A stretch of DNA of 64,000 bases from Sphingopyxis sp. H073. Its GTDB lineage: Bacteria; Pseudomonadota; Alphaproteobacteria; Sphingomonadales; Sphingomonadaceae. The notes under the pieces were generated by a model. That model ran no database searches. It saw only the letters and a list, made by a program, of their open reading frames with translations, and was not told the DNA's origin. Below, piece by piece: positions 9,489-17,979 of the stretch; the stretch's first letter is position 1; each line of letters starts with the position of its first letter. The position numbers were made by a program, and so were the translations under genes. Where the stretch lies: the NCBI RefSeq assembly GCF_001468395.1, contig NZ_LNSG01000002.1, forward strand, positions 1 to 64,000, in the 5' to 3' direction.

Positions 9489-9514
9489 ATACGCAGGCGA
9501 GACGGTCGCCCCTC
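9489..9514 (-). promoter_or_regulatory. Candidate ECF-sigma promoter of copA (site A)
   Basis: Read on the minus strand this is GAGGG (9514-9510), a 16-base spacer and CGTAT (9493-9489). The -10 element is 35 bases before the copA start. The same two blocks with the same 16-base spacing occur in front of cnrY, copC, the first Cu ATPase and fixL, which argues for one sigma factor, most simply the CnrH-like protein encoded alongside. Transcription start is not known. Confidence 0.72.
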
Positions 9515-9566
9515 ATCAAAAAATGCCGAATGATGAGAGGTGCCGCCCGAACGAGAGGACAAAACG

Positions 9567-10151
9567 TCAACCCCGCGCGCTCGTGAGTGTTCCCGCGAGC
9601 AATTCCCTGAGCCTGGTTCGTGCGCGGTAGAGGCGGGTTTCGACGGTCTTTTCGCTGACCCGCAAAATCACGGCGGCTTCGGCCTGACTGACCTCGTCGA
9701 CACCGCGAAGAAGCAGCACCTCTCGCAAATTCTGCGGCAGCCGGTCGATCGCTCCGCGGACTCGCGCAAGCTCCCGCTTGTCGGCCACCTCGGCGTCGGG
9801 GGAAGGAATGTCGCTTGCCACATTATGCGCGCTCTCGAGCGGGAGCGCGCGGGAGAAAAAGGCACGCACCCTCCGCCGGCGCGCCCAGTCTCGACATTTA
9901 TTGAGCGCGATCCGGGCAATCCAGGTGCGGAACGGGCGATCACCATCATAGCGATGCAGGGCCGAGAAGCCGGCAACGAAAGTTTCTTGCGTCAAATCCA
10001 TCGCCTCGTCGGCGTCACCGACTTGCTTGACGATGAGCCGATAGACGCCAGCCTTGTAACGGCGCAGCAACTCGCGACAGGCATCGTCGCGACGCGCGAG
10101 CGCGAGGGCAGCCAAGTCCTGGTCGCTACACTGCGTTAGGTCAGAGATCAC
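9567..10151 (-). CDS. cnrH: ECF sigma factor, CnrH-type
   Basis: The product has 194 residues. The sigma-2 domain is clear (AMDLTQETFVAGFSALHRYD and FRTWIARIALNKCRDWARRR), as is sigma-4 (LPQNLREVLLLRGVDEVSQA followed by VSEKTVETRLYRARTRLREL). It overlaps the stop of the upstream sensor gene by four bases. The gene order anti-sigma, periplasmic metal sensor, sigma factor is that of cnrYXH in Cupriavidus. Metal sensed outside the membrane would release this factor to transcribe the copper genes. The symbol is by homology of organisation and family; the metal it answers to here may be copper rather than nickel or cobalt. Confidence 0.88.
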   Translation of the reverse strand: MISDLTQCSDQDLAALALARRDDACRELLRRYKAGVYRLIVKQVGDADEAMDLTQETFVAGFSALHRYDGDRPFRTWIARIALNKCRDWARRRRVRAFFSRALPLESAHNVASDIPSPDAEVADKRELARVRGAIDRLPQNLREVLLLRGVDEVSQAEAAVILRVSEKTVETRLYRARTRLRELLAGTLTSARG

Positions 10152-10585
10152 CGCGCATCGGCGGTCAGCGCCTTGACCACGCTCTTGTCGAACATGCGCG
10201 CCTGATCGCGATCGAGAACTGCGCGCATCGCGAAGAGATGCTGGAGCGTTTCCTTTTGCAGCTCGCCCATCACTTCGTGTGTCTCATCGATCGCCTTGGT
10301 AACCTGCGGCCCGTAGCCATGTTCGGCTTCTATCGCCTGGGCGAGCCGGACATTGGCACCGCGCATCTCGAGCTCAAGCGCCGTGCGACGTTTCGCGAAA
10401 TCGGCCTCGATCTGCTCGATCCTCGCCTCCTGCGCCGGCGTAAGGTCGAGCTGGTTGTGGAGAAGCGCATGGAGTTCGGTTTCGCTGGCTCTCGGTGCGT
10501 CGGACACAATGCGCCCGATGAACACGCCGGCGAGGGCCGCAACGAAAGCGATGAGTCCCAGCAGCAGAGCGCGGCGCGACAGCAT
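10148..10585 (-). CDS. cnrX: CnrX-type periplasmic heavy-metal sensor, membrane-anchored
   Basis: The product of 145 residues has an N-terminal membrane anchor (about residues 6-26) and an all-helical periplasmic domain of the heavy-metal-resistance/CnrX type. The five metal ligands known in Cupriavidus CnrX (His42, His46, Glu63, His119, Met123) have exact counterparts at His39, His43, Glu60, His116 and Met120, a constant offset of three. This supports a real metal-sensing site rather than a generic ZraP-like chaperone. It lies between the CnrY-like and CnrH-like genes, three bases after the former and overlapping the latter. Confidence 0.86.
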   Translation of the reverse strand: MLSRRALLLGLIAFVAALAGVFIGRIVSDAPRASETELHALLHNQLDLTPAQEARIEQIEADFAKRRTALELEMRGANVRLAQAIEAEHGYGPQVTKAIDETHEVMGELQKETLQHLFAMRAVLDRDQARMFDKSVVKALTADAR

Positions 10586-10587
10586 CG

Positions 10588-10854
10588 TTATTGGGTGTCG
10601 AGCAAGGTGGAAGGCGCCAGTGCGCTGGCCGGGCCGAACGGGGTGAGCGGACTGGCCGCAACCGCCGGTTGGGATATCACGCTGCCCGCGACAACACCGC
10701 CGCCGAGCGAGACAAATGCCGCCAGCGCCATCAACCGCCCCGTCGCCGCTGTTTCGCGGCGGCGCTCGGAGAGGGCGCCGATAATGCGATCATCGAGGGC
10801 ATCAAGCGCCGCAGGCAGATCGATCCTGTTCAATATGCGAAGCTCTTTATCCAT
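10588..10854 (-). CDS. cnrY: CnrY-like anti-sigma membrane protein
   Basis: The product has 88 residues. It has a cytosolic N-terminal part of about 40 residues (MDKELRILNRIDLPAALDAL onward), one membrane segment near residues 44-66 and a short periplasmic tail ending LLDTQ. This size and topology match CnrY anti-sigma factors, which hold the sigma factor at the membrane. Sequence identity in this family is low, so position in the Y-X-H order is the main evidence. The start at 10854 was preferred to an upstream in-frame ATG at 10869 because it begins the conserved-looking segment. Confidence 0.7.
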   Translation of the reverse strand: MDKELRILNRIDLPAALDALDDRIIGALSERRRETAATGRLMALAAFVSLGGGVVAGSVISQPAVAASPLTPFGPASALAPSTLLDTQ

Positions 10855-10887
10855 CGATCGTCTCGTCAAATCCTTCCGTCATCATAT

Positions 10888-10913
10888 ATACGCGGCGATG
10901 CGCTTCATCCCTC
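10888..10913 (-). promoter_or_regulatory. Candidate ECF-sigma promoter of cnrYXH (site B)
   Basis: On the minus strand the site is GAGGG (10913-10909), 16 bases, CGTAT (10892-10888). The -10 is 34 bases from the cnrY start. It sits back-to-back with site C, so the sigma factor would drive its own operon and copCD from one 130-base intergenic region. Confidence 0.7.
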
Positions 10914-10926
10914 ATCCCAGAAATTT

Positions 10927-10952
10927 GAGGGTTATTTCGTCGACCTGCGTAT
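10927..10952 (+). promoter_or_regulatory. Candidate ECF-sigma promoter of copCD (site C)
   Basis: GAGGG at 10927-10931, a 16-base spacer and CGTAT at 10948-10952, 31 bases before the copC start. It is divergent from site B, and the two -35 blocks are separated by only 13 bases. Confidence 0.7.
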
Positions 10953-10983
10953 TAGCAGGACAGACACGCAATTGGAGATCCTT

Positions 10984-11367
10984 ATGTTCAAATCACTTCT
11001 CCCCTCCGCGGCGGCGGCTTTCGCGCTGCTCCTCATGCCTGCCGCAGCGAGCGCCCATACCAAGCTCGTCGGCTCGACACCTGCGGCCAATTCGACCGCC
11101 TCGAAAGTGACGTCGGTCAATCTGCAGTTCAACGAAAAGGTGGTCGCCTCAACCCTCAAGACCGAGTTGGTCATGACTGGCATGCCCGGCATGGCCAATC
11201 ATGCGCCGATGAAGGTGCCCTACTCGTCGATGATGGGCAAGGATGGCAAGTCGGTGATGCTGATGCTGAAGCGGGCGCTGACGCCGGGCACCTACAAGGT
11301 CAAATGGTCGGCAGCGGGCGCCGACACCCACCGCATGGGCAGCGAATTCAGCTTCTCCGTAAAGTAA
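10984..11367 (+). CDS. copC: Copper resistance protein C
   Basis: The product of 127 residues has a signal peptide ending at AAASA, followed by the N-terminal His that acts as a Cu(II) ligand in CopC proteins (HTKLVGSTPAANS). The beta-barrel fold has the Met-rich loop MTGMPGMANHAPMKVPYSSM and the C-terminal HRMGSEFSF. It is a periplasmic copper carrier working with CopD. The ATG at 10984 follows GGAGATCC. It is four bases upstream of copD. Confidence 0.93.
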   Translation: MFKSLLPSAAAAFALLLMPAAASAHTKLVGSTPAANSTASKVTSVNLQFNEKVVASTLKTELVMTGMPGMANHAPMKVPYSSMMGKDGKSVMLMLKRALTPGTYKVKWSAAGADTHRMGSEFSFSVK

Positions 11368-11371
11368 GGCG

Positions 11372-12331
11372 GTGGGCGACCCCGTCCTGATCGGCATCAG
11401 GTTCGCACTTTATGCGATCCTGATGCTCATCGCCGGCCTCGCTGCGTTTCCGCTATATGCGCTGACACGGAGCGAACGCCTTGAGCCGCAACCGATGGCC
11501 GCGCTCTGGCGCGCGGAGCGATCGCTCTGCGCCGCCGGGCTGCTTCTTTCCGCATTGGGGATGGGCGTGCTCGCGGCATCGATGCAGGGCGTGGACCTCC
11601 TCTCCCTGGAGTTTCAGCCCTTCTGGGATCTTGTTCGCGAGACCCACGTCGGGATGGCCTGGATTTACCGGAGCGCTGCGCTCCTGCTCGCACTGGCAGT
11701 AGCGATCTGCGTGACACGGTGGCCGACAACCGCCGCTGCCATTCTCGCCGCTGCGGGGTCGGTGGCCGTCGCGACCTTGGTCTGGTCCGGTCATGCTGGC
11801 GCGACCGAAGGCGCAGCGGGTACGGTCCACCGGGCCAGCGACATATTGCATCTTATCGCAGCCGCGATCTGGATCGGGGCGATCGGCGCCTTTCTTCTGC
11901 TGCTCTCGCCCCGAGTCATCCGCGAATCGCCGAATGGACTCCGGATCGCCGCGCGGAGTCTCGAACAATTTTCACTCGTCGGTACGATCTGCGTCCTCGT
12001 CATCGCCGCAACCGGCCTGATCAACAGCCAGATGATCGTCGGCGCCGAGAATCTCGGCCGGTCGCTCGGTTCACCCTATGGGCAATTGCTCCTTGCCAAG
12101 CTCGCGCTGTTCGGACTGATGCTGGCGCTCGCGGCCGCCAACCGCTGGCGGCTGACGCCCGCGCTCGCGGCGGCCGTCGCAGGCGTCGATTCCGAAAGTG
12201 CCGACCCCGACCAGACGCTTGCGGCCATGCGCAAGAGCCTGGTTATCGAAGCCTCGGCCGCGCTCGCCATACTCGCGCTGGTCGCGTGGTTCGGTACGCT
12301 CGAACCATTCGTCGGCACCGACCCGGTTTGA
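11372..12331 (+). CDS. copD: Copper resistance inner-membrane protein D
   Basis: The product of 319 residues has about eight predicted membrane segments. Family signatures are ETHVGMAWIYRSAALLLALA, VATLVWSGHAGATEGAAGTV with HRASDILHLIAAAIWIGAI, and ATGLINSQMIVG. The conserved His and Met residues in the membrane segments are proposed copper ligands. CopD is linked to copper passage across the inner membrane, with CopC as its periplasmic partner. The start is a GTG at 11372, four bases after the copC stop, which fits co-transcription from site C. Confidence 0.9.
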   Translation: MGDPVLIGIRFALYAILMLIAGLAAFPLYALTRSERLEPQPMAALWRAERSLCAAGLLLSALGMGVLAASMQGVDLLSLEFQPFWDLVRETHVGMAWIYRSAALLLALAVAICVTRWPTTAAAILAAAGSVAVATLVWSGHAGATEGAAGTVHRASDILHLIAAAIWIGAIGAFLLLLSPRVIRESPNGLRIAARSLEQFSLVGTICVLVIAATGLINSQMIVGAENLGRSLGSPYGQLLLAKLALFGLMLALAAANRWRLTPALAAAVAGVDSESADPDQTLAAMRKSLVIEASAALAILALVAWFGTLEPFVGTDPV

Positions 12332-12788
12332 CCGCCGACACGGACTCGCGGTCCGGTTCGGTCATGCCGGACCGGCTGGGCATTGATCGACGCGAGCATC
12401 GGGAAACAGCGGTCCCCATAGCGTGGCATGTCCGGCACTGCCCGGGGCCGCAGGGCGCGATCGTGCATCCCTCCCTATCGACCCGATTGGTCGCGCCGAT
12501 GCGCTGCTGCCTGCCCGATCGGCACCTGTCCCGCCGCCACCGCCGGAAACGTCGGGCCTCGGCCGGATAGCAAGCGCCGCCGACGCCAAACGCCGGGCCT
12601 CCGATCATCTCGATCGGCCGCAGATAGAGTCTGTTGGATACGCGCCTGCGCAAGAAAATCCGAGGGGCGGCGGGCTTTCTTGCGTATCGATAGGAGTGGC
12701 CCCATTCTGCAGCCGCGATGAAGCGGTGTCGGCGCGGGGCGAACCCGACCGACAACCCGGGCGGCCCGCCTGTGCAGAAGGGCGCGCT
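12332..12788. other. Non-coding leader region before the Cu ATPase
   Basis: No conserved protein is visible on either strand. The region holds the candidate promoter at 12662-12687, overlapping a perfect 9-base inverted repeat (CGCAAGAAA at 12649-12657, TTTCTTGCG at 12676-12684). Downstream of the promoter, a 24-codon frame at 12718-12792 ([12 protein letters not shown] onward) ends exactly on the ATPase start (ATGA). It may be a leader peptide, but it lacks a well-spaced ribosome site. Confidence 0.45.
12662..12687 (+). promoter_or_regulatory. Candidate ECF-sigma promoter of the Cu ATPase (site D)
   Basis: GAGGG at 12662-12666, a 16-base spacer and CGTAT at 12683-12687, about 100 bases before the ATPase start. 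Spacing and both blocks match sites A-C. The -10 half overlaps the right arm of an inverted repeat, so an extra repressor or stem-loop could act here. Confidence 0.62.
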
Positions 12789-15131
12789 ATGACGACAGGA
12801 GCGGCGGCGATGCACGATCATCAGGGCGCAGAAATAGGCAGCGGGAGCATGACCGACCCGGTCTGTGGCATGACGGTCGACCCGGCGAACACGCCGCATG
12901 TCGCGACGCATGGCGGTGAACATCAATATTTCTGTAGCGCAGGCTGCCTCGCCAAATTTGAAGCTGAGCCCGATCGCTATACCGCGAAAGGCGAGCCGGC
13001 CGCAGCCGATGCACCCGAAGGCGCGATCTGGACCTGCCCGATGCATCCCGAGATTCAGCGCCCCGGTCCCGGGAGCTGCCCGATCTGCGGAATGGCGCTC
13101 GAGCCCGTCATGCCCGACGCCGCCAGCGGCCCCAGCGAAGAATATCGCGACATGCGGAGACGCTTCTGGATCGGACTCTTTCTCGCGCTTCCCGTCCTTG
13201 CCCTTGAGATGGGCGGCCATCTGACGGGTCTCCACGAAATCCTTGGCCGCCAAACGAGCAACATAATCCAGATGCTGCTCGCGACCCCTGTTGTCCTGTG
13301 GGCGGGCTGGCCCTTTTTCGAGCGCGCCTGGCTCTCGATCCGCAACAAGAGCCTCAATATGTTCACCCTCATCGCAATGGGGACGGGCGTCGCCTGGGGT
13401 TACAGCATGATCGCGGCGCTCGCGCCCCGGATTTTCCCGGGCGCGTTCCGCGCGGCCGACGGATCGGTCGCAGTCTATTTCGAGGCGGCGGCCGTCATCA
13501 CGGTGCTGGTACTGCTCGGACAGGTGCTCGAACTCAGGGCGCGCGAGACGACGAGCGGCGCGATCCGCGCCCTTCTGGACCTGACGCCGAAGCTCGCCAG
13601 GCGCGTCCGCAGCGACGGGGGCGACGAGGAGATCGCTCTCGAGAATGTCGCGGTCGGCGACGTGCTGCGCATCCGCCCGGGCGAAAAGATCCCGGTCGAC
13701 GGGATCGTCCTCGAAGGCCGCGGCACGGTCGACGAGTCGATGGTCACGGGCGAATCGATGCCGGTCACCAAGGAGACCGGCGCTGCGCTCATCGGCGGCA
13801 CGATCAACCAAACCGGCGGCCTGCTGATGCGCAGCGAGAAGGTCGGGCGCGATACGATGCTGGCGCGCATTGTACAGATGGTCGCCGATGCGCAGCGCAG
13901 CCGCGCGCCGATCCAGCGTCTTGCCGATACGGTTTCCGGCTGGTTCGTGCCGGGCGTCATCGCCGTGGCCATCGCCGCCTTCGTCGCCTGGTCGCTTGTC
14001 GGCCCCGCACCTGCCATGGCCTATGGCCTGATTGCCGCCGTCTCGGTGCTCATCATCGCCTGTCCCTGCGCGCTCGGCCTTGCGACGCCGATGTCGATCA
14101 TGGTCGGCGTCGGGCGCGGCGCCGAAGCCGGGGTGCTGATCAAGAATGCCGAGGCGCTCGAGCGGATGGAAAAGGTCGATACGCTCGTCGTCGACAAGAC
14201 CGGAACGCTCACCGAAGGCAGGCCATCGGTTGTCGACATCGAAGTCGCGGACGGGTTTGAAGAAAGGGACCTCCTCCGTACAGCCGCTAGCCTTGAGCGC
14301 AGCAGCGAGCATCCGCTCGCGGCTGCCATCGTCAGGGCAGCCGAGGACCGGAATCTCGTTCTTGTCGAGCCATCGGGGGTCGATCAGCCCGTCGGCAAAG
14401 GAATCGTCGGGGTTATCGACGACCAAGCGATCGTCCTGGGGAACGCTGGTTTCCTCGAAGAATATGATGTCGATCCGGGCGGGCTCGCAGAAGTGGCAGA
14501 CAGGCTTCGCGCAGACGGCGCCACGGCGATCTATATCGCGGTCAACGGCAAGGCGGCCGGCGTCATCGCCATCGCCGATCCGATCAAGGAGACGACGGGC
14601 GAAGCACTCGCGGCGCTGCGCGAGGCGGGAATCAGCGTCATCATGCTGACCGGCGATAATCGCGTCACCGCCGAGGCGATTGCGCGGCGTCTCGGCATTG
14701 ACGATGTCGAAGCCGACGTCCTGCCCGACCAGAAGAGCGCCGTCGTCCTGCGGCTGCGCGAGCAGGGACGGATTGTCGCCATGGCGGGGGACGGGGTCAA
14801 CGACGCCCCCGCGCTTGCCGCCGCCGATGTCGGGATCGCGATGGGCTCGGGAACCGACGTCGCGATCGAAAGTGCGGGCGTCACGCTGTTGCGCGGCGAC
14901 CTTCTCGGCATCGTGCGAGCACGGCATCTCAGCCACGCAACAATGACGAATATCCGCCAGAATCTCTTCTTCGCTTTCGCCTATAATGTCGCGGGCATTC
15001 CGGTGGCGGCAGGCGTACTCTATCCGGTCTTCGGACTGCTCCTGTCGCCGATCATCGCCGCCGCGGCGATGGCGCTTTCCTCGGTCAGCGTCATCGCCAA
15101 TTCACTGCGCCTGCGGTTCGTGAAAATCTGA
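12789..15131 (+). CDS. Copper-translocating P1B-type ATPase with YHS and CPMHP metal-binding domains
   Basis: The product has 780 residues. There is no HMA domain; the N-terminus instead has a YHS domain ([21 protein letters not shown]) and a second metal site ([19 protein letters not shown]). The ATPase core follows: the CPC membrane motif near residue 425 ([11 protein letters not shown]), phosphorylation Asp469 in DKTGTLT, and [10 protein letters not shown] in the hinge. It would export Cu(I) from the cytosol. The ATG at 12789 has AGAAGGG upstream; a second ATG at 12810 has AGGAG and is an alternative. A close paralogue lies at 32794-35115. Confidence 0.92.
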   Translation: MTTGAAAMHDHQGAEIGSGSMTDPVCGMTVDPANTPHVATHGGEHQYFCSAGCLAKFEAEPDRYTAKGEPAAADAPEGAIWTCPMHPEIQRPGPGSCPICGMALEPVMPDAASGPSEEYRDMRRRFWIGLFLALPVLALEMGGHLTGLHEILGRQTSNIIQMLLATPVVLWAGWPFFERAWLSIRNKSLNMFTLIAMGTGVAWGYSMIAALAPRIFPGAFRAADGSVAVYFEAAAVITVLVLLGQVLELRARETTSGAIRALLDLTPKLARRVRSDGGDEEIALENVAVGDVLRIRPGEKIPVDGIVLEGRGTVDESMVTGESMPVTKETGAALIGGTINQTGGLLMRSEKVGRDTMLARIVQMVADAQRSRAPIQRLADTVSGWFVPGVIAVAIAAFVAWSLVGPAPAMAYGLIAAVSVLIIACPCALGLATPMSIMVGVGRGAEAGVLIKNAEALERMEKVDTLVVDKTGTLTEGRPSVVDIEVADGFEERDLLRTAASLERSSEHPLAAAIVRAAEDRNLVLVEPSGVDQPVGKGIVGVIDDQAIVLGNAGFLEEYDVDPGGLAEVADRLRADGATAIYIAVNGKAAGVIAIADPIKETTGEALAALREAGISVIMLTGDNRVTAEAIARRLGIDDVEADVLPDQKSAVVLRLREQGRIVAMAGDGVNDAPALAAADVGIAMGSGTDVAIESAGVTLLRGDLLGIVRARHLSHATMTNIRQNLFFAFAYNVAGIPVAAGVLYPVFGLLLSPIIAAAAMALSSVSVIANSLRLRFVKI

Positions 15132-15187
15132 TCGAAGCATCGCCGCGCCGTTGGGCGGCGACGGGTATCAATCAAGGGAGAATAAGG

Positions 15188-15646
15188 ATGAGAGGTTTCA
15201 CAATAGCGGCGATCGGGCTTGCCTTGGTCATGGCGGTCCCCGCCCACGCGGCCGCAACGCCGGATTATCAGGCGGCGGCCGCGACTCTGGCGCAATATAA
15301 GCACGCGATCGAGAGTAGAGACCTGTCGGGCGCCGAAGCGCTGTTTGCGTCCGACGCCCAGATATTCGAGTCGGGCGGCATCGAAGGCAATTTCGCGCAT
15401 TATCGCGATCATCATCTCGCACCCGAATTGAAGGCATTCAAATCCTTCGCCTATAAGGGCTATAAGGTTTCGGTACGCGGCGAAGGTGACGTCGCGATCG
15501 TGACCGAAACCTATTCCTACACGATCGTCCTTCCAAGTGACGAGACGGCCGAGCGCAACGGCGTCGCAACAAGCGTCCTCAAATGGACGGATGGAAAATG
15601 GCAGATCATCAGCCTGCACAGCTCCTCGCGCAAACCAAAGGCCTAG
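15188..15646 (+). CDS. Exported NTF2-like (SnoaL/DUF4440-type) protein
   Basis: The product of 152 residues has a signal peptide ending AHAAA. One NTF2-fold domain follows: an alpha-helical start around YKHAIESRDLSGAEALFASD, the strand FESGGIEGNFAHYRDHHLAPE, and a C-terminal sheet ending VLKWTDGKWQIISLHSSSR. Similar small exported proteins are frequent in copper clusters, but their task is unknown. It follows the ATPase by 56 bases behind GGGAG and is probably co-transcribed. The conserved His-rich FAHYRDHHL segment could bind metal, which is inference. Confidence 0.78.
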   Translation: MRGFTIAAIGLALVMAVPAHAAATPDYQAAAATLAQYKHAIESRDLSGAEALFASDAQIFESGGIEGNFAHYRDHHLAPELKAFKSFAYKGYKVSVRGEGDVAIVTETYSYTIVLPSDETAERNGVATSVLKWTDGKWQIISLHSSSRKPKA

Positions 15647-15670
15647 CCAGCGGGCATGTGGGCCGAGCAC

Positions 15671-15751
15671 AGGAAGCAGTCCTTTTTGCCGATAGAAGCG
15701 GATCATCTCGACGTGGACGCCAATAGGTCTCGCAAGCTGCGCGATGGTCAT
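15671..15751 (-). pseudogene. merR remnant: first helix-turn-helix only
   Basis: Starting at 15751, the minus strand reads MTIAQLARPIGVHVEMIRFY then RQKGLLP, an unmistakable MerR-family N-terminus. Homology stops there, and the frame runs on into the antisense of the neighbouring NTF2-like gene. The wing, dimerisation helix and metal loop are missing, so this is a truncated regulator. The break lies within about 25 bases of the end of the NTF2-like gene, marking a rearrangement junction. Confidence 0.75.
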
Positions 15752-15764
15752 GTCGCGCAAGGGC

Positions 15765-15796
15765 TTGACTCCGTACCATGGCACGGACCCTGTAAG
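15765..15796 (+). promoter_or_regulatory. MerR-type promoter/operator next to the truncated merR
   Basis: A -35 TTGACT (15765-15770) and a -10-like TGTAAG (15791-15796) are separated by 20 bases, the overlong spacing typical of MerR-controlled promoters. The spacer holds TCCGTACCATGGCACGGA (15770-15787), an 18-base dyad with one mismatched pair. It faces plus-strand sequence. Its local regulator is truncated, so only a regulator from elsewhere could use it. Confidence 0.68.
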
Positions 15797-15988
15797 CGAA
15801 CGAGCAGCTGAAATCTGGTGATGATCGCGATGGCGCTGTGGATGCTTGTTGCCCGCCGTCGGACCGATGGCGGACCGAGCGAGCGGTTGGGATGTAACCA
15901 TGGGACGGCGCTGGACGAACAATTATCGGTAAGTCGCGCGTCACCGAAACAAATTGACGCCTGAACGAACAAGGATCATGATTTTACC

Positions 15989-16354
15989 GTGAAACATTGG
16001 CTGTCCTTCCTGCTCCTCTTCGGAGCCATATTGGGGCTTCTCGCCCAGGAAGCGGCGTTTGCCTCCGCCCCTGCGATGCAGGGGCCAAGCGCGGCGATCG
16101 CCGCGCAGGCGATGAGCGACGAATGCGCGGAAATGATGGGCATCGACAAGTCTCAGGACAAGAAGTCCTGCGCCGGCCTCACGCTTGACTGCATTGCCAA
16201 GATGGGCTGTGCGCTTCCGCCCGCCGTCGTATCGCCAGCCATGCCGCTCGCGGTGAAAGCCCACATCCCGGGCTTGCTCGACCCGCTTCCGATCCGGCGA
16301 TTGCATGGCCGGACGATCGGTCCCGAACCCGATCCTCCTTTGTTCTTCGGCTGA
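15989..16354 (+). CDS. Exported small Cys-containing protein of unknown function
   Basis: The product of 121 residues has a signal peptide (MKHWLSFLLLFGAILGLLAQ to about AFA). The mature part carries three Cys in a short span (SDECAEMMG, KSCAGLTLDCIAKMGC) and a Pro-rich C-terminal half ending PDPPLFFG. I do not recognise a named family. It lies directly before another small exported protein and the cusCBAF genes in the same direction, so a periplasmic accessory role in copper efflux is plausible but unproven. Confidence 0.62.
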   Translation: MKHWLSFLLLFGAILGLLAQEAAFASAPAMQGPSAAIAAQAMSDECAEMMGIDKSQDKKSCAGLTLDCIAKMGCALPPAVVSPAMPLAVKAHIPGLLDPLPIRRLHGRTIGPEPDPPLFFG

Positions 16355-16419
16355 ATTGCACGATGCGCGACGGCCCGTTCCGGCGCGCGTTTCCTGCCTT
16401 TTCAACTGAGGAATTCGAC

Positions 16420-16686
16420 ATGAAGACCATAATTGCCGTTGCCGCGCTCGCGGCAGCAACCCTTGCCGCTCCCGTTCTCGCTCAGGACCAATCGGGCGGC
16501 CATTATGAATGGCAGACCCGCCAGGTGCCGGGACCGAACAAGTCGGGCACCACGACGCGGGTCCGCGTCTGGGTCAAGGACAAGCCGGGACAGATGGCGC
16601 ATTGCGACTGCGACATGATGAAGGTGAGTCCAGCCGACTGCATGAAGAAAATGTCCGGCGACCAAATGGGACATCCCGGGGCGTAA
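16420..16686 (+). CDS. Small periplasmic protein with C-terminal Cys/Asp/Met cluster
   Basis: The product has 88 residues, with a signal peptide ending in PVLAQ. The mature part is VRVWVKDKPGQMAHCDCDMM followed by a second Cys near the end (ADCMKKMSGDQ). The CDCDMMK cluster suggests metal binding. It is preceded by TGAGG at good spacing, and precedes cusC by 66 bases. No characterised family is recognised; the cus context is the only functional clue. Confidence 0.62.
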   Translation: MKTIIAVAALAAATLAAPVLAQDQSGGHYEWQTRQVPGPNKSGTTTRVRVWVKDKPGQMAHCDCDMMKVSPADCMKKMSGDQMGHPGA

Positions 16687-16752
16687 AGCTCTCCGCCCTC
16701 GGCGCCGATGCGTCGGGGGCGGTTCTTGTCCGGACCACAAAAAGGGGACAGC

Positions 16753-17979
16753 ATGCGTCTTTTCCTTACGGCAGCCTTACTAGCGCTGCCGACGCCCCTT
16801 CTCGCCAACCCGATGTCGCTCGACGAAGCGCTTCAGCTGGCGGCGACGCGCGCGCCGGAACTGCAAGCCCGCGAAGCGGGCATCGATGCCGCGCGGTCGG
16901 CGGCGATCGCCGCCGACCGGCTGCCCGACCCGAAACTCAATATCGTCCTGCAGGATTTCCCGGTGACCGGGCCCGACGCGGGCCGGTTCAACCGCGACGA
17001 CTTCACGATGCAAGTCATCGGCGTCAGCCAGGATTTTCCGAACCCTGCCAAACGCCGCGCGCGTGCAACGCGCGCACAGGCCGACATCGGAATCGCCCGT
17101 GCCGACGAAGCTGTGACCGCACAGGACATCAGGCTCGCGACGGCGCTTGCCTGGGTAGATCTCTTCTATGCCAAGAAGCGTCTCAAGGAACTCGACCTGC
17201 TCGACGACGGCCTTGAAGATTTGCAAGCGACCGTCACGGCTCGGCTCGCGAGCGGCGCGGCGCGCCCGGCACAGGCGCTCGAACCCGATCAGCTTCGCGC
17301 CGCGATCAACGATCGCCGCAGCGCACTTACAGCCGAGATCGCGCGCGCCCGGGCGCAACTCGCACGCTTTACCGGCGACCCCGCCGCCGACACGCTCGGC
17401 GATTTGCCGCCGCAGATGATCGACCAACAAGGATTGCGCGCCGGCATCGACGCCCTGCCAAGGCTCAGGGCGCTCGACGCCCGCGCCATAGCCGCCGATG
17501 CCGAGACCGGTCTCGCGCGCGCCGACAAGCGGCCAGACTGGAGCGTCAACGCTGCCTATGGGCGGCGCGAGCCCAATTATGGCGACCTCGTCACGGTCGG
17601 GGTCACCGTAGACCTGCCCTTCTTCTCGAAAAAGCGGCAGGATCCGAAGATTGCCGCGCGCGCCAGCGAAGCGACGCGCGCACGGCTCGACCGCGAGGCC
17701 GCCAAGCGCGACATCGCGGCGGCGCTCGACGCCGATCTCGCCGATCACCGCATGCATCATGAGCAGCTCGCCAATGCGCGCACGCGGCTCGTGCCGCTCG
17801 CGAAGAAGCGCGCCGAGCTCGATCTTGCCAGTTACGCCGCCGGAAAGCTCGACCTCGGGACTGCGCTCCTGTCGACGCTCGCGCTCGCCGAGGCCGAAGT
17901 CGATGCGCTCGCGCGCGAAGCCGAGGTCGCGCGCGACGCGATCCGGATCAATTATATCTATGGGGAGGCAGGTCAATGA
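16753..17979 (+). CDS. cusC: Outer-membrane efflux protein (TolC family), CusC-like
   Basis: The product of 408 residues has a short signal peptide (to about LLANP) and two outer-membrane efflux repeats rich in coiled-coil helix, as expected for TolC-type channels. It is the first of three genes coupled by ATGA overlaps with an adaptor and a CusA-type pump, so it would be the exit duct of that tripartite system. The start at 16753 follows AAAGGGGA. Without the neighbours, the sequence alone would not separate CusC from CzcC. Confidence 0.88.
   Translation: MRLFLTAALLALPTPLLANPMSLDEALQLAATRAPELQAREAGIDAARSAAIAADRLPDPKLNIVLQDFPVTGPDAGRFNRDDFTMQVIGVSQDFPNPAKRRARATRAQADIGIARADEAVTAQDIRLATALAWVDLFYAKKRLKELDLLDDGLEDLQATVTARLASGAARPAQALEPDQLRAAINDRRSALTAEIARARAQLARFTGDPAADTLGDLPPQMIDQQGLRAGIDALPRLRALDARAIAADAETGLARADKRPDWSVNAAYGRREPNYGDLVTVGVTVDLPFFSKKRQDPKIAARASEATRARLDREAAKRDIAAALDADLADHRMHHEQLANARTRLVPLAKKRAELDLASYAAGKLDLGTALLSTLALAEAEVDALAREAEVARDAIRINYIYGEAGQ

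Noticed and set aside
12243..14936. A very long open frame on the minus strand opposite the Cu ATPase
   Set aside because: Its product is Arg/Asp/His-rich with no family motif. It is the antisense of an intact P-type ATPase and is caused by high GC codon bias.
15020..15922. A 300-residue minus-strand frame containing the MerR-like start
   Set aside because: Only about 27 residues match MerR; the rest is antisense of the NTF2-like gene and the end of the ATPase gene, so it is a remnant, not a full regulator.
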